Shown: in pieces, positions 26,069-35,044 of the stretch
Layout: each line of letters starts with the position of its first letter
Position numbering within the stretch: position 1 is the stretch's first letter
From: Fimenecus sp051881435
Lineage (GTDB): Bacteria; Bacillota; Clostridia; Oscillospirales; Acutalibacteraceae
Direction: 5' to 3'
Assembly (NCBI GenBank): GCA_051881435.1
Contig: JBJEPW010000001.1
Span: 1-64,000 of the forward strand
Length of the DNA stretch: 64,000 nucleotides
Position numbers and translations under genes: made by a program
The notes under the pieces: model-generated
Told to the model about the DNA's origin: nothing
The model's input: only the letters and a program-made list of their open reading frames with translations
Database searches by the model: none

Positions 26069-27106
26069 ATGTTTAAAGACAAAACCTTAATGATAACAGG
26101 CGGTACGGGCTCATTCGGCAATACGGTGCTTCGTCGCTTTTTGCAAACGGATATAGGCGAAATCCGTGTATTTTCCCGTGATGAGAAAAAGCAGGACGAT
26201 ATGCGCCATGAGTTCCAGCAGACAATGCCCGAGGTCAGCGATAAGTTAAAATTCTACATCGGCGATGTTCGTGATTTGCAGTCGGTAAAGAATGCAATGC
26301 ACGGTGTTGACTATATTTTCCATGCCGCAGCATTAAAGCAGGTGCCCTCCTGCGAGTTTTTCCCCGTTGAAGCGGTTAAAACTAATGTTTTGGGTACTGA
26401 TAATGTGCTCACCGCCGCTATTGAAGAGGGCGTAAAGTGTGTTATCTGCCTTTCTACCGACAAGGCGGCATATCCCGTAAACGCTATGGGTACATCAAAA
26501 GCGATGATGGAAAAGGTTGTTGTGGCAAAATCCAGAACAGTTGCACCTGAAAAGACAAAAATCTGCTGCACCCGTTACGGTAATGTGCTGTGCTCACGCG
26601 GTTCTGTTGTGCCGCTGTGGATTGACCAAATCCGTGAGGGCAAGCCCATAACCATTACAGAACCGGCTATGACAAGATTTGTAATGAGCCTTGAAGAAGC
26701 AGTTGACCTTGTGCTGTTCGCATTCCGGAACGGCGAAAGCGGTGATATTCTCGTTCAGAAAGCGCCTGCATGTACCATTGAAGTGCTGGCACAGGCTGTT
26801 AAAGAGCTGTTCGCACCCGATACGGAAATTAAGGTTATCGGTATTCGCCACGGTGAAAAAATGTATGAGACGCTCCTTACAAACGAGGAGTGCGCAAATG
26901 CTATTGATATGGGCGATTTCTACCGTGTGCCTGCGGACAAGCGCTCATTAAACTACGATAAATACTTCAAGGACGGCGACAAAAAGCGCAACACCTTGAC
27001 CGAATTTAACTCCAACAACACCGACCTTTGGACAGTAGAACAGGTTAAAGAAAAGCTTCTTTCCTTGAAATACATTCAAGATGAACTTGCTAATTGGGAG
27101 AAATAA
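26069..27106 (+). CDS. capE: UDP-GlcNAc 4,6-dehydratase/5-epimerase (CapE/FnlA)
   Basis: The 345-residue short-chain dehydrogenase starts the route from UDP-GlcNAc to UDP-N-acetyl-L-fucosamine. The cofactor motif GGTGSFG is near residues 11-17. LSTDKAAYPVNAMGTSK follows, with methionine where classical family members have the catalytic tyrosine, as known for WbjB/WbpM-type dehydratases. The order capE-capF-capG matches Staphylococcus and Pseudomonas gene sets. AAGGAG precedes the ATG, three bases after the flippase. Confidence 0.92.
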   Translation: MFKDKTLMITGGTGSFGNTVLRRFLQTDIGEIRVFSRDEKKQDDMRHEFQQTMPEVSDKLKFYIGDVRDLQSVKNAMHGVDYIFHAAALKQVPSCEFFPVEAVKTNVLGTDNVLTAAIEEGVKCVICLSTDKAAYPVNAMGTSKAMMEKVVVAKSRTVAPEKTKICCTRYGNVLCSRGSVVPLWIDQIREGKPITITEPAMTRFVMSLEEAVDLVLFAFRNGESGDILVQKAPACTIEVLAQAVKELFAPDTEIKVIGIRHGEKMYETLLTNEECANAIDMGDFYRVPADKRSLNYDKYFKDGDKKRNTLTEFNSNNTDLWTVEQVKEKLLSLKYIQDELANWEK

Positions 27107-27110
27107 GACG

Positions 27111-28256
27111 ATGAAAATTTTAGTCACCGGCGCAAACGGCTTTGTCGGTAAAAATTTAATTGCAACGCTTAAAAATATTCGTGACGGAAAGGACAAATCT
27201 CACGGTTTGCCAACGGATTTGGAAATTTTCGCCTATGATTTGGGTGTTCCCGAAGAGGATTTTGAGCGGTACTGCGCCGAATGTGATTTCGTTTACAATT
27301 TGGTCGGCGTGCATCGCCCGAAAGACGAAAGCGAGTTTATGAAAGGCAATTTCGGCTTTTTGACTACGCTTTTGGATACACTTAAAAAGTATAACAACAC
27401 TTGTCCCATTCTGTTTTCTTCCTCTATTCAGGCTGAATTTCAAAATCCCTATGGGGAAAGTAAGCGGGCGGCGGAAGAAGCCTTGTTCAAATACGGCGAG
27501 GAAACAGGTGCAAAGGTGATTATCTACCGTTTTCCCAATTTGTTCGGTAAATGGTGCAGACCGAATTACAACAGCGTTGTGGCAACTTTTTGCAACAATA
27601 TTGCCAACGGTCTGCCTATTGAAATCCGCGACCGTAATTATGAAATGACGCTTTTGTATATTGACGATGTGGTTGATGAGCTTTTGAGAGCGCTCAAAGG
27701 CGATGAAACAAAAAACGGTGAGTTTTGCGCCGTTCCTGTTTTCCATAAAGCCACTCTCGGTGAAATTGCGGATTTGATTTATTCTTTCAAGGAGAGCCGT
27801 GAAAATAAGCTTGTGCCTGATATGACAGAGGGAAGCTTTTCAAAGAAATTGTACAGCACTTATCTTTCATATCTTCCCAAGGACGGTTTTTCCTATCCTT
27901 TGAAAATGAATGTGGATGAAAGAGGCTCGTTTACGGAAATTTTGAGAACGGTAAACAACGGTCAGTTTTCGGTGAACATTTCAAAGCCCGGTATTACAAA
28001 AGGTCAGCATTGGCATCACACGAAAAACGAAAAATTCCTCGTTGTCAGCGGTAAGGGCGTTATCCGCTTCCGCAAAATTGACAGCGATGAAGTGATTGAA
28101 TACTTTGTTTCGGGAGATAAATTAGAAGTTGTGGATATTCCCACGGGCTATACCCACAACATTGAAAATTTGGGTGATACGGATATGGTCACATTTATGT
28201 GGTGCAATGAGTGCTTTAACCCCGAAAAACCCGATACATTTTTTGAGGTGGTATAA
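27111..28256 (+). CDS. capF: Bifunctional reductase with cupin domain (CapF/FnlB)
   Basis: The 381-residue protein has an N-terminal SDR domain (VTGANGFVGKNL) and, from about residue 270, a C-terminal cupin. The zinc site of the cupin is visible in GQHWHHTKNEKF. CapF epimerises and reduces the CapE product to UDP-N-acetyl-6-deoxy-L-talosamine. The ATG at 27111 was chosen over an upstream in-frame codon at 27081 inside capE. It gives the expected N-terminus and spacing of four bases. Confidence 0.92.
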   Translation: MKILVTGANGFVGKNLIATLKNIRDGKDKSHGLPTDLEIFAYDLGVPEEDFERYCAECDFVYNLVGVHRPKDESEFMKGNFGFLTTLLDTLKKYNNTCPILFSSSIQAEFQNPYGESKRAAEEALFKYGEETGAKVIIYRFPNLFGKWCRPNYNSVVATFCNNIANGLPIEIRDRNYEMTLLYIDDVVDELLRALKGDETKNGEFCAVPVFHKATLGEIADLIYSFKESRENKLVPDMTEGSFSKKLYSTYLSYLPKDGFSYPLKMNVDERGSFTEILRTVNNGQFSVNISKPGITKGQHWHHTKNEKFLVVSGKGVIRFRKIDSDEVIEYFVSGDKLEVVDIPTGYTHNIENLGDTDMVTFMWCNECFNPEKPDTFFEVV

Positions 28257-28258
28257 AA

Positions 28259-29443
28259 ATGGACATAAGAACAGATTATTCCGATGTGAAATTCCAAAAC
28301 AATGGGAAATTAAAACTCTTGATTATCGTCGGAACACGGCCGGAAATTATCCGTTTGGCGGCGGTTATCGACAAGTGCCGTAAATATTTTGACTGTATTC
28401 TTGCTCACACGGGACAGAACTATGATTACAACCTCAACGGAGTATTCTTTAAGGATTTAAAGCTTAAAGAGCCTGAGGTGTATATGGACGCCGTCGGTGA
28501 TGACCTTGGTGCAACCGTAGGCAATATCATAAACGCCTCCTATAAGCTGATGACGCAGATTAAGCCCGACGCGCTGTTGATATTAGGCGATACAAACTCC
28601 TGCCTTTCCGCAATTCCTGCGAAAAGACTCCATATTCCCATATTCCATATGGAGGCGGGCAACCGTTGTAAGGATGAGTGCCTGCCTGAGGAAACCAACC
28701 GCCGTATAGTTGATATTATTGCTGATGTGAATATGGCGTATTCAGAGCATGCACGCCGCTATCTTGCAGATTGCGGTCTGCCGAAAGAGCGCACTTATGT
28801 TACAGGCTCACCCATGGCAGAGGTACTGCATAATAATTTAGAAGAAATTGAAAAATCAGATATTCACGCGCGGTTAGGGCTTCAAAAGGGCAAATATATT
28901 TTGCTTTCCGCACACCGTGAGGAAAATCTTGATACAGAAAAGAATTTCCTTTCCCTGTTCAATGCCATCAACAAAACTGCGGAAAAATACGATATGCCCA
29001 TACTTTATTCCTGCCATCCGCGCAGTAAAAAGCGTCTTGCAGAGAGCGGTTTTAAGCTTGATAGCCGTGTAATTCAGCATGAGCCCTTGGGCTTCCACGA
29101 TTACAACTGCCTGCAAATGAACGCTTTTGCCGTGGTTTCGGATTCAGGCACATTGCCTGAGGAGAGCTCGTATTTTACAAGTGTCGGCAAGCCGTTCCCC
29201 GCTGTTTGTATCCGTACCTCCACTGAGCGCCCCGAGGCGCTTGATAAAGCCTGCTTTGTGCTTGCGGGTATTGATGAAAAATCCCTTTTGCAGGCCATTG
29301 AAACGGCTGTGGAAATGAATAAAAACGGCGATTTAGGCATTCCCGTACCTGATTATATTGATGAGAATGTATCGTCAAAGGTTGTTAAAATTGTTCAGTC
29401 TTATACAGGCATAGTTGATAAGATGGTTTGGAGAAAGTATTAA
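28259..29443 (+). CDS. capG: UDP-HexNAc 2-epimerase (CapG/FnlC)
   Basis: The 394-residue non-hydrolysing 2-epimerase carries IVGTRPEIIRL, HTGQNYDYNLNGVFF, FHMEAGNRC and LSAHREEN landmarks. It would convert the CapF product to UDP-N-acetyl-L-fucosamine. It follows capF by two bases and completes the pathway. WecB-type UDP-GlcNAc 2-epimerases are close relatives. The CapE/CapF neighbours decide the assignment. Confidence 0.9.
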   Translation: MDIRTDYSDVKFQNNGKLKLLIIVGTRPEIIRLAAVIDKCRKYFDCILAHTGQNYDYNLNGVFFKDLKLKEPEVYMDAVGDDLGATVGNIINASYKLMTQIKPDALLILGDTNSCLSAIPAKRLHIPIFHMEAGNRCKDECLPEETNRRIVDIIADVNMAYSEHARRYLADCGLPKERTYVTGSPMAEVLHNNLEEIEKSDIHARLGLQKGKYILLSAHREENLDTEKNFLSLFNAINKTAEKYDMPILYSCHPRSKKRLAESGFKLDSRVIQHEPLGFHDYNCLQMNAFAVVSDSGTLPEESSYFTSVGKPFPAVCIRTSTERPEALDKACFVLAGIDEKSLLQAIETAVEMNKNGDLGIPVPDYIDENVSSKVVKIVQSYTGIVDKMVWRKY

Positions 29444-29452
29444 GGCGATTAT

Positions 29453-29908
29453 ATGCGAAGAAAAGACAGAGAGATGAGCAGGGAGTTTGCAATAAGCGTT
29501 GCCGACAAATGCGAATACGCCGTGCTGTCGGTAATAACTCCCGATAGTAAGCCCTATGCAGTTGCTTTAAGCGTTGTCCGCGGCGGAGAGTATATGTATT
29601 TTCACTGCGCTGAAACGGGCGAGAAAATCGACTGTTTCAGGGCGAATCCCATAGGCTGTATGGTCTGTGTGGGCGATACCGAACGCCAAAAGGACAAGTT
29701 CACCACAAAATTTGAGTCGGCGGTAATAAAGGGCAGGCTTTTTGAGGTTACGGACGAAGAAGAAAAAATATTCGCACTTAAAATCCTTTGCGAGCGCCAT
29801 ACGCCTGAAAATATGCCCAATTTCGACGAGGCAATAAAGAAAAGTCTTGCACGCACGGCAATTTGGAAAATGTCTATTGACGAAATTACGGGCAAATGCA
29901 AAAAATAA
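29453..29908 (+). CDS. PNPOx-like flavin-binding protein (NimA-type)
   Basis: The 151-residue protein opens MRRKDREM, a signature of the NimA-like branch of the pyridoxamine-phosphate-oxidase fold. LSVVRGGEYMYFHCAETGEK follows, in the flavin-binding split barrel. Some relatives reduce nitroimidazoles; most have no known role. It trails the glycan genes by nine bases but has no obvious link to them. The first ATG was kept because it restores the family N-terminus. Confidence 0.75.
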   Translation: MRRKDREMSREFAISVADKCEYAVLSVITPDSKPYAVALSVVRGGEYMYFHCAETGEKIDCFRANPIGCMVCVGDTERQKDKFTTKFESAVIKGRLFEVTDEEEKIFALKILCERHTPENMPNFDEAIKKSLARTAIWKMSIDEITGKCKK

Positions 29909-29912
29909 AAGA

Positions 29913-29937
29913 GGGACGATGATTTCATCGTCCCCTT
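29913..29937 (+). terminator. Terminator closing locus 1
   Basis: GGGACGATGA (29913-29922) pairs perfectly with TCATCGTCCC (29925-29934) around two loop bases. Only a short CTTA follows instead of a full U-tract, so termination may be partial. Confidence 0.55.
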
Positions 29938-29964
29938 AAAATTATACCAAAATCAGCAGTTAAG

Positions 29965-30162
29965 AATGTATGGTCGATTCACGAATCGTCCGCAAAATCA
30001 CGATAAAACTCACGGCGAGAACTAATTTTTGTCCCCTCTGACGAGGGGGCTGTCATTTTTGTAAAAAAATGACTGGGGGAGAGATTTTCAAAGGTCTAAA
30101 AACTTTTCTCTCCCTCCGTCTTTTGCTTCGCAAAATCCACCTCCCTCGTCAGAGGGAGGAAA
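29965..30162. repeat. REP-like palindromic elements
   Basis: CGATTCACGAATCG (about 29967-29980) is a copy of the 396-413 element and is followed by GCAAAATCACGATAAAA. A longer composite (about 30033-30162) has CCCCTCTGACGAGGGGGCTGT, then CATTTTT/AAAAATG. It also has TTGCTTCGCAA and a final CCTCCCTCGTCAGAGGGAGG. The same family lies at 157-197. These palindromes probably spread as intergenic repeats; a role in mRNA 3' ends is possible. Confidence 0.6.
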
Positions 30163-30206
30163 AGGTTTGCTGTAATTCTCAACTTTCCATTTTCAACTTT
30201 CAATTT

Positions 30207-31487
30207 TTACTTTGTCCTTTCCTCCATAACCTTTTCCAATACCTTGGAAAGGCAAAGTGGGTGGCTTTCAGGCGTATCGGCATTAAGAGCCCAAATCATA
30301 ATACCGCCTACCCCTGCATACACGCAAAATGCTGTTTTGTCCTCAATCATTTGGGCGGAATTGTAAAATCTGGGTTTTACGGTGATTTCCTTTTGCTTCC
30401 AATCCAAATCACGGTATTCGTCCTCCACAACATTGGTGAATTTATCCATTTTGTCAACCTCGGCGCTGTAATCCTTCCAATATCCGGCTCCGTCAACAGG
30501 ACGGGCATAATAGGGAAGTCCCAAATCAAGTTGAGAAAGCTTGAAGCCTTTGCGGACAAAATGATAAACTGCATTGGGACCGTCGCTGAAAAACTCGGAA
30601 TGGTGGCCGTCAATGTCCCTTTTCATATTGTCATATGTCATTACCTCGGCAACATTAATGCAATCAAGTGCTTTTTGGCTGAAATGATATGGCATCCACG
30701 AGGGGAGGGCAAGGGTGATGGTTTTTTCTTTGATAGCTTCTTTTAAGCGAATAATGAACTTGTCGAACACACGCCATTCGTACAGATTTTTCGGAAACTC
30801 CCAATCAAATGAAACGCCGTTAAGGTTATATTCATCCAAAAACGCTTTGATATTGCGTGGCGTTTCGGGATTTTTTAAGGCTTTCAGAATATCGCCTCTC
30901 GGGAACAGCGTCACAACAATGTCTGCGTTGGGGTCGTAGTTCCGAACAAGCGCCAATGCGTCGTGGAATTTATCGGTTTTAAAATAGACTTTACCCTCAG
31001 TATCCGTTTCAATACCGCCGATTATGTTGAATTTGTTGTAATGCTTCAAATTATCGGGGTCAATTTGTTCTAAAATGTCTGTTACCACATAGGCGGTTCT
31101 GCGAAAATCGGTTTCTTTTTTAGGAAGATGATATGCGAACGCCTGAATGTCCTTGAAAAAGCCCTTTCGGGTATTGCAGATTTTAATGCGTATTGTTTTC
31201 GTCCTAATTTCATCAATGGCGCAAAGGCGAAAATCCGCAATACGGTTTTGACGGTAAATCCTTGTAAACTCCCCGTTTTGCTCATAATAAATTTCAAAGT
31301 CCGTTACATTGTTGCCGTTTTCAAAAAGCGTAATCAAATTAACGGCGGTGGGGGCTTCAAAGGTCAAGTCAAGATAATCTCCGTTTTTACCTTTAAATGT
31401 TCCCTCTGCAACGGGACGGTTGCCGTCAAAGGACTCCTTGTGGATTTTAAAGTAGTTAAGTCGTAAAAAAGTCGGTACAAGTTTCAT
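30207..31487 (-). CDS. GH18 family glycosidase, cytoplasmic
   Basis: The 426-residue protein has no signal peptide. Residues 1-120 look like a discoidin/F5-8-type beta-sandwich. From about 130 a GH18 barrel follows: VSFDWE with D228 and the catalytic E230, VMTYDNM near 282-288, LGLPYYARP near 322-330, and GIMIWALN near the end. GH18 enzymes cleave beta-1,4-GlcNAc linkages by substrate-assisted catalysis. A cytoplasmic form next to a hexosamine kinase suggests breakdown of imported chito- or glycan oligosaccharides, perhaps cell-wall derived. GAGGTAAAAAA precedes the ATG. Confidence 0.8.
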   Translation of the reverse strand: MKLVPTFLRLNYFKIHKESFDGNRPVAEGTFKGKNGDYLDLTFEAPTAVNLITLFENGNNVTDFEIYYEQNGEFTRIYRQNRIADFRLCAIDEIRTKTIRIKICNTRKGFFKDIQAFAYHLPKKETDFRRTAYVVTDILEQIDPDNLKHYNKFNIIGGIETDTEGKVYFKTDKFHDALALVRNYDPNADIVVTLFPRGDILKALKNPETPRNIKAFLDEYNLNGVSFDWEFPKNLYEWRVFDKFIIRLKEAIKEKTITLALPSWMPYHFSQKALDCINVAEVMTYDNMKRDIDGHHSEFFSDGPNAVYHFVRKGFKLSQLDLGLPYYARPVDGAGYWKDYSAEVDKMDKFTNVVEDEYRDLDWKQKEITVKPRFYNSAQMIEDKTAFCVYAGVGGIMIWALNADTPESHPLCLSKVLEKVMEERTK

Positions 31488-31552
31488 TTTTTTACCTCAT
31501 TATGTCATTATATAAATAAATTATATTACAATGATACACCGGTTTATGTATT

Positions 31553-31601
31553 AAAAAATCCCCTTGGGTGAAGCAGTTTTGATAAGCAACACCTAAGGGG
31601 A
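31553..31601 (-). terminator. Terminator after the hexosamine-kinase gene
   Basis: On the minus strand TCCCCTTAGGTG and CACCCAAGGGGA arms (31559-31601, one mismatch) form a hairpin followed by six U residues (A-run 31553-31558). It lies between the kinase and the GH18 gene. The two genes are therefore probably not one simple transcript, or read-through is controlled. Confidence 0.75.
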
Positions 31602-31615
31602 CCGCTTTAATAAAC

Positions 31616-32722
31616 TCAGCAGTATTTCTTTGTAATTTCAACCATTTTGTCCATTTTGCGCTCCATATCCGCAACAAGTGCAAATTGAGTACGGCAACGG
31701 ACAAGATTGTGCTCGGGATATTCCGTCTTGAAATATGTATCGCCGTTGAGATAGTCGGTCAAAAATCTTATGCCGCATTCGTATGTCATCAGCTTTGCGG
31801 AGAAGGGCAGATACTCTTTTTCACAGTCTGTAAGCGCATCTTTCGCACTGCTTAGATACCCTTTAACATAAGCCTCATAAAGTTCAAGACTTAACGAAAC
31901 CTTTGAAACATCCTGCTCGTCCTCGGCGGCGGTATTTGCACCGAAACGGATACTGTCGCCGAAATCGTAAAGGGAAAGACCGGGCATTACCGTGTCAAGG
32001 TCAATTATACAAATGCCTTTGTTTGATGTGTTGTCAAAAAGAATGTTGTTAAGCTTTGTGTCGTTGTGTGTAACACGCAGGGGAAGCTCACCCTTTTCAA
32101 TAAGGTCAACAAGCACATGAGTGTCAGGCTCGCGTTCAAGGGCAAAGTCCACTTCTTCACGCACATTGTTAAGTCTGCCCGAGCGGTTTTCTAAAATTGC
32201 CCTGTTAAGGTCGGCAAAGCGAGAAACGGTATTGTGGAAATTCTCGATTGTTTCGTGAAGCTGTGTGCTGTCGTAATCCGCAAGATTATTCTGAAAATCT
32301 CCGAAAGCTATTCCCGCATTGCAAAAAACCTCGGCGGAATCAATTATATTGCAGGTGTAAACATCGTCGATATAATCGTAAACACGCCAGCAGTTTCCGC
32401 TTTCGTCCTTAAAATAGTATCCGCCTTTTTTGCAGGGGCGGAAACGCAGAGTTGTGCGCTTTGTATCCTTGCCGCTGCTTCTCATTTTTTCGCGGATATG
32501 CTCCGTTACGCCAACGATGTTACTCATAAGCTTTTCGGGGTCGGTAAAAATACCCGTGTTTATCATTTGCAAAACATATTTTCTTGATTTGCCGTTGTCA
32601 TCGAAAAAAAGAGTATATGTGCTGTTTATATGACCGTTGTTAAGTTTTTCATACCCTGTGAAATCGCCTTTTAATCCGAATTGCTCGGATATTCCTACAA
32701 TGTCAAAAGGTTTATTTGCCAA
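31616..32722 (-). CDS. Phosphotransferase, N-acetylhexosamine 1-kinase-like (NahK)
   Basis: This 368-residue aminoglycoside-phosphotransferase-fold kinase resembles NahK, which phosphorylates GlcNAc or GalNAc at C1 in salvage pathways. The catalytic site HND (219-221) with N226 and the magnesium site IIDLDTV (239-245) are intact, followed by YDFGDSIR. The TTG at 32722 has GAGG eight bases upstream. The GTG at 32731 abuts that site and was rejected. Pairing with a GH18 enzyme supports amino-sugar recycling. Substrate identity is inference. Confidence 0.75.
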   Translation of the reverse strand: MANKPFDIVGISEQFGLKGDFTGYEKLNNGHINSTYTLFFDDNGKSRKYVLQMINTGIFTDPEKLMSNIVGVTEHIREKMRSSGKDTKRTTLRFRPCKKGGYYFKDESGNCWRVYDYIDDVYTCNIIDSAEVFCNAGIAFGDFQNNLADYDSTQLHETIENFHNTVSRFADLNRAILENRSGRLNNVREEVDFALEREPDTHVLVDLIEKGELPLRVTHNDTKLNNILFDNTSNKGICIIDLDTVMPGLSLYDFGDSIRFGANTAAEDEQDVSKVSLSLELYEAYVKGYLSSAKDALTDCEKEYLPFSAKLMTYECGIRFLTDYLNGDTYFKTEYPEHNLVRCRTQFALVADMERKMDKMVEITKKYC

Positions 32723-32787
32723 AATACACACCTCAAATATTAAGACGCAGTTATAATGAAAACCGCGCCTGTTATTATATGAGGTAA

Positions 32788-32816
32788 ATTATATCCTTTT
32801 AAAAGAAAATAGTCAA
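32788..32816 (-). promoter_or_regulatory. Sigma-A promoter of the hexosamine-kinase gene
   Basis: Minus-strand TTGACT (32811-32816) and a perfect TATAAT (32788-32793) are 17 bases apart. The transcript would start about 60 nt before the TTG start codon. Confidence 0.8.
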
Positions 32817-32863
32817 TGCCCAATTTGTAGAATATGGTAAGACTAAATTGTGTAAATTTCCCC

Positions 32864-32892
32864 TTTACATAAACGGCGTTTTAATGTAAAAT
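32864..32892 (+). promoter_or_regulatory. Sigma-A promoter of the pyrH operon
   Basis: TTTACA (32864-32869) and TAAAAT (32887-32892) are separated by 17 bases. It diverges from the kinase promoter. It probably drives the whole housekeeping run through polC, since no internal terminator is evident. Confidence 0.7.
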
Positions 32893-32942
32893 ATACTAAA
32901 TATGGTAATTGCAAAGATGCAGTTATCACGGAGGTGTTTTAT

Positions 32943-33656
32943 ATGGAACCGAAATATAAAAGAGTGCTTCTTAAAATCAGCGGCGAGGTTCTCGCAGGCG
33001 AGGGAAAGCACGGATTTGATTTTAATACTGTGAACAGCGTTTGCAGTGCCGTTAAAGAAATGGCGGATATGGGAGTACAGATAGGAATTGTCGTAGGCGG
33101 CGGCAATTTCTGGAGAGGACGTTCAAGCGGCGATATGGACAGAACACGAGCCGACCATATAGGAATGCTTGCAACCGTTATGAATTCCCTCGCTCTTGCG
33201 GACGCACTTGAACAGTTAGGCGTTACCGTTCGCGTTCAGACTGCGATTGAAATGAACAAAATCGCAGAGCCTTATATCCGCAACAGAGCAATTCGCCACC
33301 TTGAAAAGGGCAGAGTTGTGATTTTCGGCTGCGGAACGGGCAACCCCTTCTTCTCAACCGATACTGCGGCGGCATTGAGAGCGGCTGAAATCGACGCCGA
33401 TATTATTTTCAAGGCAACAAATGTTGACGGTGTTTACGATAAGGACCCCAACAGATTCAGCGATGCAATCAAATACGATGTTATTACCCATAATGACATT
33501 TTAAGCAAGGGACTTGCCGTTATGGACAGTACCGCGGCTTCCCTTTGCAGAGATAATAATATACCGATACTTGTATTCAACCTTCAACAGCCTGAAAATA
33601 TGGTCAAGGCAGTGTCGGGCGAGCAAATCGGAACACTTGTTTTGGAGGAAAAGTAA
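32943..33656 (+). CDS. pyrH: UMP kinase
   Basis: The 237-residue hexameric amino-acid-kinase-fold enzyme phosphorylates UMP to UDP. It shows LLKISGEVLAG at the N-terminus, GGGNFWRG, and the NVDGVYDKDP loop. Start ATG 32943 has GGAGGTG at the right distance; an upstream in-frame GTG overlaps that site. It lies two bases before frr, the usual arrangement. UDP made here feeds nucleotide-sugar synthesis among other uses. Confidence 0.96.
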   Translation: MEPKYKRVLLKISGEVLAGEGKHGFDFNTVNSVCSAVKEMADMGVQIGIVVGGGNFWRGRSSGDMDRTRADHIGMLATVMNSLALADALEQLGVTVRVQTAIEMNKIAEPYIRNRAIRHLEKGRVVIFGCGTGNPFFSTDTAAALRAAEIDADIIFKATNVDGVYDKDPNRFSDAIKYDVITHNDILSKGLAVMDSTAASLCRDNNIPILVFNLQQPENMVKAVSGEQIGTLVLEEK

Positions 33657-33658
33657 TA

Positions 33659-34213
33659 ATGGAGTCTGTATTTAATTTTACAAAGGAAAAAATGACAAAA
33701 ACCGTTGCGGCTCTCGAAAAGGAATACGGTTCAATGAGAGCGGGCAGAGCGTCTGCCGCAGTTCTCGACAAGGTAATGGTTGATTATTACGGCGTACCCA
33801 CCCCTGTTCAGCAGATGGCGGCAATTTCGGTAAACGAGGGCAGAATTCTTGTTATTCAGCCTTGGGACGCTTCAACAATCAATGCTATTTCAAAGGCTAT
33901 TCAGGCGTCGGACATCGGCATAAATCCCCAGAATGACGGTAAGGTTATTCGCCTTACTTTCCCGCCTCTTACCGAAGAACGCAGAAAAATGCTTTCCAAA
34001 GACGTAAGCAAAATTGCCGAGGATTCAAAGGTTGCAGTTCGTTCTATCCGCCGTGACGCTATGGACAAAATCAAGGCGATGAAGAAGAACAGCGAGATTA
34101 CCGAGGACGACCAGAAAAACGCAGAAACAAAAATTCAGAAGATAACAGACGATTTTATTAAAGAAATTGATGCTGTTGCGGATAAAAAAGCAAAGGAAAT
34201 AATGGAAATATAA
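33659..34213 (+). CDS. frr: Ribosome recycling factor
   Basis: The 184-residue product has the normal RRF length. Helical segments with GSMRAGRASAAVLDKVMVDYYG precede a hinge and RLTFPPLTEERRK. It splits post-termination ribosomes with EF-G. GGAGG overlaps the end of pyrH. Confidence 0.96.
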   Translation: MESVFNFTKEKMTKTVAALEKEYGSMRAGRASAAVLDKVMVDYYGVPTPVQQMAAISVNEGRILVIQPWDASTINAISKAIQASDIGINPQNDGKVIRLTFPPLTEERRKMLSKDVSKIAEDSKVAVRSIRRDAMDKIKAMKKNSEITEDDQKNAETKIQKITDDFIKEIDAVADKKAKEIMEI

Positions 34214-34228
34214 TTTTTCGGGCTTATA

Positions 34229-34257
34229 GGGCAGCCGACTTTTGAGGTCGGTTGCCC
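34229..34257 (+). other. Stem-loop between frr and uppS
   Basis: GGGCAGCCGAC and GTCGGTTGCCC form an 11-bp stem with one G-U pair around TTTTGAG. No U-tract follows, so it is not a normal terminator. It could be a processing or attenuation site that sets uppS expression below frr. Confidence 0.45.
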
Positions 34258-34286
34258 GAAGGTCCGCATTGTTGTTTTTAAAGCTT

Positions 34287-35021
34287 ATGAAAAGAAATGA
34301 TATTCCCGAATTTTCCGTTCTGCCAAAGCATATAGGCATAATTATGGACGGAAACGGAAGATGGGCGAAAAAAAGAGGACTTCCCCGTTATGAAGGGCAC
34401 ATTGAGGGCGCGAAAACCTTTCGCAGAATAGGCGAATTTGCCGCTGATATAGGTATAAAATGCTTGACCTTTTACGCTTTTTCCACGGAAAATTGGAAAA
34501 GACCCAAAGAAGAGGTTGACGCCATTATGCAGATTTTCCGCGAGTATCTTTTGGAGGCGGACGACCGAAAAAAGGAAAACGAGGAAAAAGGTATCAGCCT
34601 GCGTTTTATAGGCGAGCGCAAGGGTATGCCTGCGGATTTGCTGGAACTTATGGAAAACACAGAGAAGCAAAGCCGCGATAAAAGCAATGTCATTTTAAAT
34701 ATTGCGGTGAACTACGGCGGACGTCACGAAATAACTCAAAGCGTTAAGGAAATTGCCCGCAAAGCGGTAAAGGGTGAAATTTCCGTGGACGAAATAGATG
34801 AGGATATGATTTCAAAAAGCCTTTATACAGGCGATATTCCCGATCCGGATTTGATTATCAGACCAAGCGGGGAGTACAGAATATCAAATTTCCTCACATG
34901 GCAGTCGGCTTATTCGGAGCTTTGGTTTACAGATGTTCTGTGGCCCGATTTTTCCGAAGATGATTTAATTGCGGCGTTGCGTGAATTTGAAAAGCGCAAC
35001 CGTCGCTTTGGCGGTGTTTGA
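34287..35021 (+). CDS. uppS: Undecaprenyl diphosphate synthase
   Basis: This 244-residue cis-prenyltransferase makes the C55 carrier lipid used by peptidoglycan and both glycan loci. IIMDGNGRWAKKRG holds the catalytic aspartate; RPSGEYRISNFLTWQSAY and ELWFTDVLWPDF follow as expected. The ATG at 34287 gives the family N-terminus but has only a weak ribosome binding site. The longer frame from a TTG at 34242 runs through a hairpin and was rejected. Confidence 0.94.
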   Translation: MKRNDIPEFSVLPKHIGIIMDGNGRWAKKRGLPRYEGHIEGAKTFRRIGEFAADIGIKCLTFYAFSTENWKRPKEEVDAIMQIFREYLLEADDRKKENEEKGISLRFIGERKGMPADLLELMENTEKQSRDKSNVILNIAVNYGGRHEITQSVKEIARKAVKGEISVDEIDEDMISKSLYTGDIPDPDLIIRPSGEYRISNFLTWQSAYSELWFTDVLWPDFSEDDLIAALREFEKRNRRFGGV

Positions 35022-35044
35022 GGGATAAAGAGGAGCTTTTAATT

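Noticed and set aside
30069..30746. 225-residue plus-strand open frame
   Set aside because: It is antisense to the GH18 gene, begins in a palindromic repeat and lacks domain features.
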